A DNA stretch of 64,000 bases from Salinarimonas rosea DSM 21201 (GTDB lineage Bacteria > Pseudomonadota > Alphaproteobacteria > Rhizobiales > Beijerinckiaceae). The notes beneath the pieces were generated by a model. That model saw only the letters and a list, made by a program, of their open reading frames with translations, had not been told where the DNA came from and ran no database searches. The translations under genes were made by a program, and so were the position numbers. Location of the stretch: the NCBI RefSeq assembly GCF_000429045.1, contig NZ_KE386841.1, forward strand, positions 287,666 through 351,665, read 5' to 3'. Positions 26,803-34,841 of this stretch are shown one piece after another. The stretch's first letter is position 1. The number at the start of each line of letters is the position of its first letter.

Positions 26803-27734
26803 ATGGCCGTCGTGGAGTATCCGTACGCGGTGTTCAACGCGTCGCGCGGGACGGGCTACGAGGACCGGATCGAGACGCGGTACCACTTTCCGCACGGCCT
26901 GCTGAAGCCGGCGACGGCGGCGCTGGGCAAGCGCATCGTCTACTACGAGCCGCGCCGGGCGGCCGAGGGGCGCGGGCGCAACGCCTATTTCGCGACGGCG
27001 CGTCTGCGCGAGATCGTGCCCGATGAAGAGACGGGGCGCCCGGGGCACCACTTCGCGCTGGTGGACGACTTCATGCCGTTCCGGGTCCCGGTTCCGCTGC
27101 GCAGGCCGGACGGGTCATATCGGGAGAGCCGGATCGAGGCGCCCCAGAGCGCGAAGGGGCTGCTTCAGAACTCGATCCGCGGCCTGCCGGCGCCGGACTT
27201 CGCGGCGATCGTCGTCGCCGGCCTGGGCGACCTCTTCGACCCGTCCAAGGTCGCCCTGCACGACCTCGACGAGGCGGTCCGGGATCCGGAGACGCGGGAA
27301 CTCCTCCACCTTCCGAGGGACGACCTGGAGCGCCGGGTCGAGCAGATCCTGGTGAACCGGAAAGTCCGCGACGCGAGCTTCAGGGCGAACGTCCGCGAGG
27401 CCTACGCCTTCCGCTGCGCGGTGACCGGGCTCGCGCTCCGCAACGGCGGGGGCCGACCGGAGGTCCACGCCGCCCACATCTGGGCGGTCGAGTACGGCGG
27501 GCCCGACGTCGTGCAGAACGGGGTCGCGCTGAGCCAACATTCCATTGGATGTTCGACCGCGGCCTGATCGGGATCCGGGACGACCTGTCGCTCATCGTCT
27601 CCGACAACAGCATCCCGCCCGCGCTGCGTGGCCTAATCGGCGATCAGAGGAAGCGGATCATCGCGCCGGCGGACGAGAGCCTGCGCCCCGACCCGTTCTA
27701 CCTGGCGAAGCACCGCGAGAGGCACGGCCTGTGA
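26803..27734 (+). pseudogene. HNH endonuclease gene split by a frameshift near 27538
   Basis: The first frame (26803-27567) encodes 254 residues. They include a conserved N-terminal domain (YEDRIETRYHFP, IVYYEPRRA, YFATARLREIVPD) and the start of an HNH domain, CAVTGLAL...EVHAAHIWAVEYGGPDVVQNGVALS (about residues 206-245). The expected continuation FHWMFDRGLIGIRDDLSLIV is present but in another frame (up to 27734), so one base is missing or two are extra around 27536-27541. The third HNH histidine lies beyond the break, so the first frame alone should be inactive. It could be a sequencing error, an inactivating mutation of a toxic nuclease, or (less likely) programmed frameshifting. It resembles HNH restriction endonucleases of the HNH_2 type. 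Confidence 0.78.
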
Positions 27735-27811
27735 GCGCACCTGTTCGCGCGCCCACGTTGAACTGCTATGCTCCCCGACGAATCCGATCGGGCGATCGCG
27801 GGGGCGGGGCA

Positions 27812-28879
27812 TTGAACGAGATCGAAAGCACGATCGAGCGGCTGCGGGCGCGGATCAAGGACCTGCGGGAGCGCCGGGTGGCGCGGCCGACCGAGGCGGA
27901 CACGATCCGCGTCCTGATCACGCCGCTGCTGCGCGCCCTCGGCTGGGACATCGACGACCTCGACGAGGTTCGCAACGAGTATCGGCACAATCCTTCCGAC
28001 AACCCGGTCGATTACGCCCTCTTCCTGAACCGCACCCCCGTGCTTTTCGTGGAGGCGAAGGCGCTCGGGGAAGGCCTCGACGAGCGCAAGTGGATGGTGC
28101 AGACGATCAACTACGCCAACACCAGCGGCGTGGACTGGTGCGTGCTGACCAATGGCAACGAGTACCGCTTCTACAAGGTCCACGCCCAGGTCGAGGTGCA
28201 GGAAAAGCTCTTCCTGAGCGTCGTCCTGGACGACGACGCGCCGATCCCGGCCAAGGTCCGGAGCCTCTCCCTGATCGGCCGGGAGCGGATGGGCCAGCGC
28301 GCCATCGACGAGCTCTGGACCGAATGGCGGGTGGATCGCCAGGTCCGGCAGGTCCTGGAGGGACTGCCGACGGACGAGGCCTTCCTGCGCCTCATCGCGA
28401 AGAAGAGCGGGGGCCTGAGCATGGGCGACGTCCGGAACTCGCTCCGCCGCGCGCACCTGCGCGTCGACTGTCCGGGCGTCTGCGACGTGATCGAGCAGCC
28501 GCATCGCACGGCGAACGGCGCCGCCGGCGAGCCGATGCCGGCCTTCGCCGCGCAGGAGGTCGCGCACGCCGCTGCCGAGATCGAGGTCGAGGACGCGCCT
28601 GCGGAGGCGGTCGGGGCCGCGCCTCGCAGGAAGCGCCGCCTCATGCGGACGACCGAAATGATCGAGCGGGGGCTGCTCCGGGCCGGGATGCGGTTGACGA
28701 TCAAGGGGCGCCCGGGAAGCGAAGCGGTGGTGGTGGACGGCCGCCATGTCGAGTTCGGCGGGGAGCGGATGTCGTTCAACGACTGGGGCTGCCGCGTCAC
28801 CGGGTGGACGGCGATCCAGATCTACGAATGGGCGGAGATGCCGGACGGCAGGTTGCTAAGCGCGCTGCGCGAGGCGTGA
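27812..28879 (+). CDS. PD-(D/E)XK restriction-type nuclease with C-terminal RAMA-like domain
   Basis: The 355-residue product starts at TTG 27812. Residues 20-180 resemble the HsdR N-terminal (type I restriction) domain: TEADTIRVLITPLLRALGWD, then the nuclease core D-Y-A-L-F...P-V-L-F-V-E-A-K (D near 66, E-A-K near 80-82), then VLTNGNEYRFYKV. The last 70 residues (MIERGLLRAGMRLTIKGRPG...FNDWGCRVTGWTAIQIYEWA, from about 283) match the RAMA pattern, a domain predicted to recognise modified DNA or act with adenine methylases. No helicase is attached. It may cut modified phage DNA or act as a stand-alone effector (inference). Confidence 0.82.
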   Translation: MNEIESTIERLRARIKDLRERRVARPTEADTIRVLITPLLRALGWDIDDLDEVRNEYRHNPSDNPVDYALFLNRTPVLFVEAKALGEGLDERKWMVQTINYANTSGVDWCVLTNGNEYRFYKVHAQVEVQEKLFLSVVLDDDAPIPAKVRSLSLIGRERMGQRAIDELWTEWRVDRQVRQVLEGLPTDEAFLRLIAKKSGGLSMGDVRNSLRRAHLRVDCPGVCDVIEQPHRTANGAAGEPMPAFAAQEVAHAAAEIEVEDAPAEAVGAAPRRKRRLMRTTEMIERGLLRAGMRLTIKGRPGSEAVVVDGRHVEFGGERMSFNDWGCRVTGWTAIQIYEWAEMPDGRLLSALREA

Positions 28880-28891
28880 GCCGGCACGCGC

Positions 28892-29503
28892 TCACCGTGG
28901 CGGGCGCCAGTCGTACAGGCCGTTCCGCTTGGAGAGCCACGGATCGCCCTCGATCCGGGCGCCGTCCAGAGCGTCGTAGATCGCCTGCAGCGCCTCGGCC
29001 GTCGAGCAGCGACGCACCTCGGAGGCCTTCTGGCTGCGCCCCTCCTTCGCGTAGGCGAGCCCCGCGCCCGCCGCGCCAAGCAGCGCGAGCGCCCTGAGTT
29101 CGACTTCGCCGGCGTTGGGCAGGTAAAGGTGGAAGAGCATCTCCCAGTCGTCGAGACCGGCGTAGGCCTCTGCGCAAAGCGACCGCTCGCGGTCCCGGAC
29201 GTTCTCCGTCGAACCGATCTTGACGACCTTCCCGCGCAGCGAGCCGGCCACGTAGACCCAGCCCGGCTTTCCGTGCCGGCGATGGTAGGCCAACTTGCTG
29301 CTGTCGCACTGCACGCAGTGGCCGGACCGGGTGCGGAGGCGATGCCCGCCGCGCGCGCAGGGAGATCCGATGATCACCGGCTTGCCTTCCGCTCGCGCCC
29401 GCTCCCGCCATTCGGACTTGGACAGCCCCGAGGCGTCGAACACCGCCGAAAGCGGAATTCCGTGGTGGGCGAGAAAGGCCCTCTCGTCCAACGTAAGCTC
29501 CAT
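28892..29503 (-). CDS. GIY-YIG-superfamily (T5orf172-like) nuclease with zinc-finger N-terminus
   Basis: The 203-residue product has a cysteine/histidine cluster (CARGGHRLRTRSGHCVQC, about 49-66) that likely binds zinc. A GIY-YIG-type core then begins GWVYVAGSLRGKVVKIGSTENVRDRE (about 80-106) and continues to the conserved E in PNAGEVELRALALLG. The first 45 residues (ERAFLAHHGIPLSAVFDASGLSKSEW) look like a small HTH that recurs in stand-alone members. Such proteins occur in phages and defence islands as DNA nickases or homing-type nucleases. It is convergent with the PD-(D/E)XK gene, with only 12 bp between stops. Confidence 0.75.
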   Translation of the reverse strand: MELTLDERAFLAHHGIPLSAVFDASGLSKSEWRERARAEGKPVIIGSPCARGGHRLRTRSGHCVQCDSSKLAYHRRHGKPGWVYVAGSLRGKVVKIGSTENVRDRERSLCAEAYAGLDDWEMLFHLYLPNAGEVELRALALLGAAGAGLAYAKEGRSQKASEVRRCSTAEALQAIYDALDGARIEGDPWLSKRNGLYDWRPPR

Positions 29504-29608
29504 GGACGCCTCCCTTATCCGGCCTAGCGGCGCGCTCCCGCCGTGCCCCGTCGTTAACTATGCTGCTCGGCGCGCAGAGCGAAATCCGGTCTCGTCCCAA
29601 AATCGGCG

Positions 29609-29638
29609 TTGACATCGCCTTAAATTGTTCCTTATATG
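29609..29638 (+). promoter_or_regulatory. Sigma-70-like promoter in repeat copy 2
   Basis: A perfect TTGACA (29609-29614) is followed after 17-18 bp by TTATAT/TATATG (29632-29638). The predicted transcription start falls at about 29644, exactly at an ATG, so the small ORF there could be translated leaderless. The AAA+ protease gene lies 350 bp downstream. The equivalent site in copy 1 is GAGACA and is degenerate. Confidence 0.55.
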
Positions 29639-29743
29639 TTCGCATGACCGTGCACGCCGCCATCCTCCGCGACCCGAAACCGGCCCCCCGCCGTCGGGAT
29701 CGCGCCGTCCTCCGGCGATCCCGCCGCCCGGCCTGAGGCCGCG
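29611..29743 (+). repeat. Copy 2 of about 125-bp direct repeat flanking the nuclease module
   Basis: Aligns with 25601-25724; differs by a 10-bp insertion (29661-29670) and substitutions. Together the copies bracket the KfrA, HNH, PD-(D/E)XK and GIY-YIG genes. Its inverted repeat (CGGGATCG and complement) is shorter than in copy 1. Confidence 0.7.
29644..29736 (+). CDS. Possible 30-residue leader peptide, Arg-rich, conserved between repeats
   Basis: ATG at 29644 opens a 30-codon frame, MTVHAAILRDPKPAPRRR and onward, ending in a run of arginines and TGA at 29734-29736. The last 21 codons also occur in repeat copy 1. There, nine base differences change only one residue (P to S), while the other seven altered codons are synonymous. 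That is the mark of selection on a peptide. It may be a leader peptide controlling the gene at 29990 or an independent small protein. No ribosome binding site is present. Confidence 0.4.
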   Translation: MTVHAAILRDPKPAPRRRDRAVLRRSRRPA

Positions 29744-29989
29744 CGCCCGCACGGGAGGTCGCCCGCCGAGGATCCGCCCGTGGCCAGACCCGATCCCGCC
29801 CCGCCTAAACGCTTCGCCCCGGCCGCCGCCGCGCGGCCGGCCGCGCGCGCGACCTGACGCCCCGCGGCCGTCAAGCCCGGGCCTCCCGGCGCGCGAGATC
29901 ACCGTTCCCCTTTTCCTGCAAGTCGGCGGAGGCGCGCCGGCGCGCCCCGACGCGCGCCGCGGCCGCACCGCCATGCGAGGCGACCAGCC

Positions 29990-32050
29990 ATGGCCCGAAA
30001 GCGCAGATACGACACGAGCCACCCGAGCCCCCTGAAGGCGCTCAAGGACAGATCCGAAGACCCTTCCGCGCCGGGGGAGGACGGCGATCCGGCGGGCGAC
30101 GCCGTCGATGAGTTCGTCGCGGGCCTTCCCGCGCCCGGTCCCGGCGGCCACGCGTCGCCGGACGCCCCGGTCCCCGACGCCGCCGGCGCGCTGGCGGACC
30201 GCGCCCTCGCCGCCGCCCTGGCGCCGCGGTCTCGACGGATCCTGCTCGGGAAGCCGGGCCTCGCCGTCGTGGTCGCGGTGCCCGGGGCGGCGTGGGTCGC
30301 GCCGATCCGCGGCGCCCTGCGCCACGCCGGGCTCGAGGGCGCCGTCGCGGTCGCCCGCGACGGCTCGGAGCGCCGCGCCCGCGAGGCCGGGCGCGACGAG
30401 AGGCACGTGGCCGAGTGCCTGTCCTCCGGCTTGACCGTGGTCGGGATCTCGCACGCCCCCGCGGCGCTGCTGCCGCCGGCGCTCGTCTCGGCCGCCGACC
30501 TGCGGATCGCGGTCGCACCGCCCTCGGGCGCGACCCTGCGCGCCGTGCTGCGAACCGTGTGCGGCGGGCGCGTCCCTCCGGTCCCCGACGCCGCCGCCGC
30601 CGGCCTCGGCTTCTGGGAGATCGTCGCCGCGCTGCGCCCGGGGACCACGGCGCGGGCCTGCCTCGCCCGCCTCGCCGCGGCGCGGGCCGCCGCGGCCGGG
30701 CCCGGCGACCGGGAGGCGCCGCCGGCGCTGGCCGACCTGCGCGGCTACGGCGAGGCCATGGACTGGGCGCTCGATCTTTGCCGCGACGTCGCGGCCTTCC
30801 GCGCCGGCGGGCCGTGGACCCCGCACCCGGCGGTGCTCGCCGGCCCGCCGGGCACGGGCAAGACGCTGCTGGTCAGGGCGCTCGCACGCGAGGCCGGGCT
30901 GCCGCTCGTCGCCACCTCGATGGGCGCGCTGATGGCGGGCGACGGCCACCTCGACGCCGTCTGCCGGGCGCTCGCCGAGACGGTCTCGCGCGCCGAGCAG
31001 GCCGCCCCGGCGATCCTGTTCTTCGACGAACTCGACGCTGTCCCCTCGAGGTCGAGCGGCGGGCGCGACAAGAACGACAACTATTTCCGTGTCCTCGTCA
31101 CCCACTTCCTGACGCTTCTCGACGGCGCGGCGTCGGGCGCCTCGCGGATCGTGCTGGTCGGGGCGACCAACGCCCCGGGCCTGCTAGACCCCGCGCTGGT
31201 GCGGCCCGGCCGCTTCGGGCGGATCGTGCCGGTGTTCCCGCCCGACGCCGAGGCGCTCGCCGGGATCCTGCGGCTGCACCTCGGCGACGACCTCCCCGGC
31301 GCCGACCTCGCCGGGCTCGCCGGCATGGGCGAGGGCGCGACCGGCGCGGTCGCCCGCTCCTGGGTGGAGCGGGCCCGGGCCGACGCGGCGGCGGCCGGCC
31401 GGCCGCTCGCGTTCGGCGACCTGCTGCACCAGGCCGCCCCGCCCGAGACCCGGCCGGCGGCGATGCTGCGGCGGATCGCCGTGCACGAGGCCGGCCACGC
31501 CGCCGCCGTGCACGCGCTCGGGCTCGGGACGCTGTCGCGCGTCTCGGTGGTGGCCCGCGGCACCCGAGGCGGCTCCACCGGCGCGGTGCTCGCGCCCGAG
31601 GCGGGCCTGCCGACGCGCCGGGACGCGGAGGCCGGGGTGGTCGCCGCGCTGGCCGGCCGCGCCGCCGAGGAGGTCCTGCTCGGGGAGGCGTCCGCCGGCG
31701 CCGGCGGCGGGCCGCGCTCCGACTTGGCCGAGGCCACGGCGACGCTCGTCGCCCTGCGGACCTCGTACGGGCTCGGCGGGTCCCTGCTGCACCGGGCCGA
31801 CCCCGGGGCCTGGCAGGCGGCGCTGGCGCGCGACCCCGCCCTGGCGCGCGCCGTCGAGGCCGCCTCGGCGCGCCTGCACGCCGAGGCGGTGGACCTCGTC
31901 CGACGGCGCCGCGCCGGCATCGAGGCGCTGGCGGAGGCCCTGGTCGCCCGTCGCCACCTCGGCGGCGCGGAGGCGGCGGCGATCCTCGACCGTCACGCGC
32001 CCCGCCGCCGGGCCCGCCGGGCCGGATCCGCGGGAGGCGACCGTGGCTGA
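29990..32050 (+). CDS. Soluble FtsH-like AAA+ zinc metalloprotease
   Basis: The 686-residue product has an FtsH core without transmembrane helices. Walker A is GPPGTGKT (about 285-292), Walker B ILFFDELDAV (about 342-351), and the second region of homology with arginine finger is NAPGLLDPALVRPGRFGR. A peptidase M41 domain follows, with HEAGH at 499-503 and a likely third zinc ligand D near 577 (GPRSDLAEAT). The N-terminal 250 residues hold a separate alpha/beta domain (ILLGKPGLAVVVAVPGAAW...TVVGISHAPAALLP) replacing the membrane region. It would degrade cytosolic proteins in an ATP-dependent way. In an island it could clear a toxin/antitoxin or regulate excision (inference). It overlaps the next small gene by eight bases. 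Confidence 0.86.
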   Translation: MARKRRYDTSHPSPLKALKDRSEDPSAPGEDGDPAGDAVDEFVAGLPAPGPGGHASPDAPVPDAAGALADRALAAALAPRSRRILLGKPGLAVVVAVPGAAWVAPIRGALRHAGLEGAVAVARDGSERRAREAGRDERHVAECLSSGLTVVGISHAPAALLPPALVSAADLRIAVAPPSGATLRAVLRTVCGGRVPPVPDAAAAGLGFWEIVAALRPGTTARACLARLAAARAAAAGPGDREAPPALADLRGYGEAMDWALDLCRDVAAFRAGGPWTPHPAVLAGPPGTGKTLLVRALAREAGLPLVATSMGALMAGDGHLDAVCRALAETVSRAEQAAPAILFFDELDAVPSRSSGGRDKNDNYFRVLVTHFLTLLDGAASGASRIVLVGATNAPGLLDPALVRPGRFGRIVPVFPPDAEALAGILRLHLGDDLPGADLAGLAGMGEGATGAVARSWVERARADAAAAGRPLAFGDLLHQAAPPETRPAAMLRRIAVHEAGHAAAVHALGLGTLSRVSVVARGTRGGSTGAVLAPEAGLPTRRDAEAGVVAALAGRAAEEVLLGEASAGAGGGPRSDLAEATATLVALRTSYGLGGSLLHRADPGAWQAALARDPALARAVEAASARLHAEAVDLVRRRRAGIEALAEALVARRHLGGAEAAAILDRHAPRRRARRAGSAGGDRG

Positions 32051-32246
32051 TCGGAGCGCCCCCGACGAGCGGCTCGTGCTGGCGCGCCTGCGCCGGCTGC
32101 GGGCCGTGCTGGGCGAGCGCGCCCACGCCGAGGCGGTGGCCCGCGCGCTCGCCGGGATCGGCCGCGCTGCGCTGCGGGAGGCGGAGCGGCGGGCCGGGCG
32201 GCGCGCGTGCCGTCCGCGGCCGCGCGCCAAGCAAGAACAAGGATAG
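32043..32246 (+). CDS. Small basic protein coupled to the AAA+ protease
   Basis: A 67-residue frame with a GTG start inside the end of the protease gene (8-bp overlap). The product is helical and Arg/Ala-rich (ERLVLARLRRLRAVLGERAHAEAVARALAGIGRAALREAERRAGRRA), with no recognised domain. The overlap implies translational coupling and perhaps an adaptor or substrate role. High GC makes short frames common, so certainty is moderate. Confidence 0.5.
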   Translation: MADRSAPDERLVLARLRRLRAVLGERAHAEAVARALAGIGRAALREAERRAGRRACRPRPRAKQEQG

Positions 32247-32439
32247 GATCGCTTATTCTTGCGAGGACGGGCGGCGCCGCGGTGCATCCGCGCGGCCGCG
32301 GCGCCGCCCCGAAAGAAGCCGGCGGGCAAGGCAAGTCGGCCCTGTCCTTTCGACGGGACCGCAGACAGGGGGCGCGCCGGACGGCGACGAATACTGCGCG
32401 CGAATACTTGATAACGACCAAGGAGCGAGGACTTGCGCG

Positions 32440-32694
32440 ATGGAGAATACCATGCTTCCTGAGAACGGCCCCGGGCGGCAGCGCCGCGTCGAGCGGCGTC
32501 CGGATCCCCGATCTTGGGACCCGGACGAGATCATGACGCTGCCGGAGGCGGCCGCCCTTCTGTGGCCGGACGGCGTCGTGACGGTCGCGACGCTCAGGAC
32601 GGCCATCCGCGACGGGATCCTGGTCCCGGTTCGGATCGGGCGCCGGCTGTTCGTGACCCGCCGCCTGCTGGCGGCGCTCGGACGCCCGGCCTGA
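32440..32694 (+). CDS. Excisionase/AlpA-like helix-turn-helix protein
   Basis: The 84-residue product has its core at residues 30-80: EIMTLPEAAALLWPDGVVTVATLRTAIRDGILVPVRIGRRLFVTRRLLAAL. This is a MerR/excisionase-type winged HTH. AAGGAG lies upstream of the ATG at 32440, somewhat far (about 14 bases). Two CGAATACT repeats (32388-32395 and 32401-32408) precede it and may be binding sites. It sits just before a degenerate recombinase gene, suggesting that the pair once formed, or now regulates, an integration module. Confidence 0.75.
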   Translation: MENTMLPENGPGRQRRVERRPDPRSWDPDEIMTLPEAAALLWPDGVVTVATLRTAIRDGILVPVRIGRRLFVTRRLLAALGRPA

Positions 32695-32841
32695 GGGCCG
32701 AGAAAAGCGAAGGGCCGACCGGGCGCAAGCCCGGCCGACCCATCGAAACGCGGCGGCGGCGCGAACCGCCCCGCGGGTATCCAACCGACGCACCCACGAG
32801 CTTGCCGGCGAGGGGTGCGTCCAGCCAAGGGACGATAGCAC

Positions 32842-34506
32842 ATGAGGACGACGAAGCAAAGCCGGGCGCGGGCCCGGGACGGGCTCGCGCACCCGGTCGA
32901 GGACGGTGGTCTCCCCCGCCCCTGGTTCGAGGACGACGACGGCGGCCCGGCGCCGGCCGCGCCGCCCGCGGCGGGGGCCCGGCCCGGCGGCGAGGCGGTG
33001 CCGGGCCGGGACGATGCGGATCCGCTCGCGGACGCCTCCCGGCTCGCGCTGGAGGCGGCGCGGGACGCCCAGCTGCGCACCGCGATCGCGGCGCTGCCGG
33101 CCGGCGAGGACCCCTGCGCCGGCTGCCGGCTCGATCTGCGCCCGGCGCGCGCGCAGCACACGCTGGGCATCTACTACGTCCGCAAGGGACGCAAGTGGCT
33201 CGAGCCCCTGGGGGTCCGCGAGGGCGACCACGCCAGGGCGCAGAGCGCGTTCGACCTGTGGAAGCTGCAGCGCCGCGCCGAGGCCGTCGGGCTCGTCGCG
33301 CCCAAGTCGATCCCCATAGCCGCGGTGACGGGGCGGGCGCTCGACGAGCTGCGGCCCGGCCCCGGGGCGACGCAGCGCGACAGGGAGACCTTCGCGGACC
33401 TCCAGCGCCGGGTGGACCGCATCCTCAAGCACTTTCCCGGCCGAACCGTCGGCGACCTCGTCGGGCGCAACATCCGGGCCTACGCCGGCCAGCGGATCCC
33501 GGACGCGCGGTTCACGGTCCAGCGTGAGACGCGCTACCTCTCGCCCGCCACGCTGCGCCTCGACATCTTGGCCCTCCGCCGCTGCCTCAAGGTGTTCAAG
33601 TCGGAGGTCGGCGTGTCCTGGGCGCCGGAGATCGTGCTGCCCCAGGCGAAGACGGGCCGGGAGCGCCTGTACTCGCGCGACGAGATCGCCCGCATGCTGT
33701 GGGCCGCCCGCGGCCGCGTCTGGGACGCGGCGACGGGCGGCTGGGCGCGCGAGCCCGTCGCGGACGGCGTCGACCCCGCGACGGCGCCGCGCGTGCTGCG
33801 CCCCCCCGAGGAGCGGCTCCGGCGCGAGCCGATCCGCCGCGCCGTCATCACGATGTCGAAGTCGGCGACGCGGATCGACGCCGTCATCGGCCTGCTCTGG
33901 CGCCCGCACCCGCACTGCGGCTGCGTCGACGTCGAGAGCGGGCTGATCCACCGGGGCGGCTACGGCATGTCCCGCCACCAGGGCAAGCCGCAGCTGACCT
34001 CCGCGCTGATGCCCGACCTGCTCGGCTTCCTCGAGCGCTGGCGCCGGCGCGACCTCGCGGCCGGCGTCGTCGGCGTGATCCACAAGCCGATCGGGAAGAA
34101 CCGCGGCAAGCGCTACAAGGATTTTCCCTACACCTTGTGGTGGCGCACCATGGCCGACGCGGGCCTCGGTCTCGACAGCGACCCGCACGCGCTCTGCCAC
34201 TACTGCATCACGTCCCTGCTCGCCGCCGGCTACGACCCGGTCGCCGTCGCCTACCTGGTCGGGCGCGACCCGATCACCATCCTGCGGGACTACCTGCACT
34301 GGAACCTCGAGGCCCAGCTCCACGCGGTGGGCGCCGGGCGCCGGCCGCCGCTGAAGCTGCGCATGGCCGACCTCGCGGACGGCGAGCACGGCACCCGCCG
34401 CTCCCGCCGCTACGCCCAGCCGGAGCACCACGGCCGCTACAAGCCGCCGGCGCGCGACGCCAGCGGCTTCCCGACCACGCGCCGGAGACGCGGCGCGCGC
34501 CTCTGA
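32842..34506 (+). CDS. Tyrosine recombinase-like protein with altered active site
   Basis: The 554-residue product resembles phage integrases in its last 200 residues. SKSATRIDAVIGLLW (R near 342) corresponds to the first catalytic arginine. HALCHYCITSLLAAGYDPVAVAYLVGRDPITILRDYLHW (about 447-485) corresponds to the H-x-x-R...H...Y part. The second arginine is cysteine (HALCH instead of HxLRH) and the GH histidine is arginine (VGRDP). The tyrosine (RDY) remains. Strand exchange is therefore doubtful. The N-terminal 130 residues are low-complexity, followed by a CAGC zinc-like pair and an arm-type domain (TLGIYYVRKGRKWLEPLG). It could be a DNA-binding regulator or an inactive relic. Confidence 0.75.
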   Translation: MRTTKQSRARARDGLAHPVEDGGLPRPWFEDDDGGPAPAAPPAAGARPGGEAVPGRDDADPLADASRLALEAARDAQLRTAIAALPAGEDPCAGCRLDLRPARAQHTLGIYYVRKGRKWLEPLGVREGDHARAQSAFDLWKLQRRAEAVGLVAPKSIPIAAVTGRALDELRPGPGATQRDRETFADLQRRVDRILKHFPGRTVGDLVGRNIRAYAGQRIPDARFTVQRETRYLSPATLRLDILALRRCLKVFKSEVGVSWAPEIVLPQAKTGRERLYSRDEIARMLWAARGRVWDAATGGWAREPVADGVDPATAPRVLRPPEERLRREPIRRAVITMSKSATRIDAVIGLLWRPHPHCGCVDVESGLIHRGGYGMSRHQGKPQLTSALMPDLLGFLERWRRRDLAAGVVGVIHKPIGKNRGKRYKDFPYTLWWRTMADAGLGLDSDPHALCHYCITSLLAAGYDPVAVAYLVGRDPITILRDYLHWNLEAQLHAVGAGRRPPLKLRMADLADGEHGTRRSRRYAQPEHHGRYKPPARDASGFPTTRRRRGARL

Positions 34507-34519
34507 TCGGCAGGGCTCC

Positions 34520-34553
34520 GAGAGGTGCGCCGCGAACGCGCGGCGCCCCTCTC
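34520..34553. terminator. Terminator hairpin between convergent genes
   Basis: A 15-bp stem with one mismatch (GAGAGGTGCGCCGCG against CGCGGCGCCCCTCTC) and a 4-base loop lies between the recombinase-like gene and the minus-strand gene at 34559. Confidence 0.65.
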
Positions 34554-34558
34554 GCGCG

Positions 34559-34819
34559 TCAGCGCACGCTCGCCGCCACGGCGCGCGTCGGGAACAGGGC
34601 GGGCCGGCGCGGGTCCGCCGCCGGTGACATCCGGACGTAGAGGTCCGGGTCGGCCATCACGGCCGGGAGGTCGCGCTCCGGCACCAGGACGTAGTTCTCC
34701 TTCGCCTTCCAGCGCGGGTCGCCGGGCACGTAGCGCACAGCGCGGTAGAGCCCGTCGGGATAGCGGTGCGGAAGGCAGGCGCGGCCTTGCCGGTCGGTGG
34801 CGACGTAGACGGTCGTCAT
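34559..34819 (-). CDS. Hypothetical 86-residue protein
   Basis: Not recognised. The start at 34819 has AAAGGA upstream. The sequence MTTVYVATDRQGRACLPHRYPDGLYRAVRYV suggests a small beta-rich domain, with KENYVLVPERDLPAVM in the middle. It follows the 481-residue gene by 22 bp on the same strand, so the two likely form an operon. Codon use resembles its neighbours. Confidence 0.65.
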   Translation of the reverse strand: MTTVYVATDRQGRACLPHRYPDGLYRAVRYVPGDPRWKAKENYVLVPERDLPAVMADPDLYVRMSPAADPRRPALFPTRAVAASVR

Positions 34820-34841
34820 GTTCGGTCCTTTCGGATGGGGA

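Larger units (their letters stand above)
29504..29989. other. 486-bp region with repeat copy 2, promoter and a small ORF
   Basis: Holds the TTGACA promoter and repeat copy at 29609-29743. After these come about 245 very GC-rich bases leading to the AAA+ protease gene, in which I see no convincing gene. Frames there are Pro/Arg-rich and look like non-coding high-GC sequence. Confidence 0.6.

Noticed and set aside
30292-32439. Long plus-strand frame overlapping the AAA+ protease
   Set aside because: Out-of-frame shadow of the protease; only its last 85 codons (from 32440) are a real gene with its own ribosome binding site.
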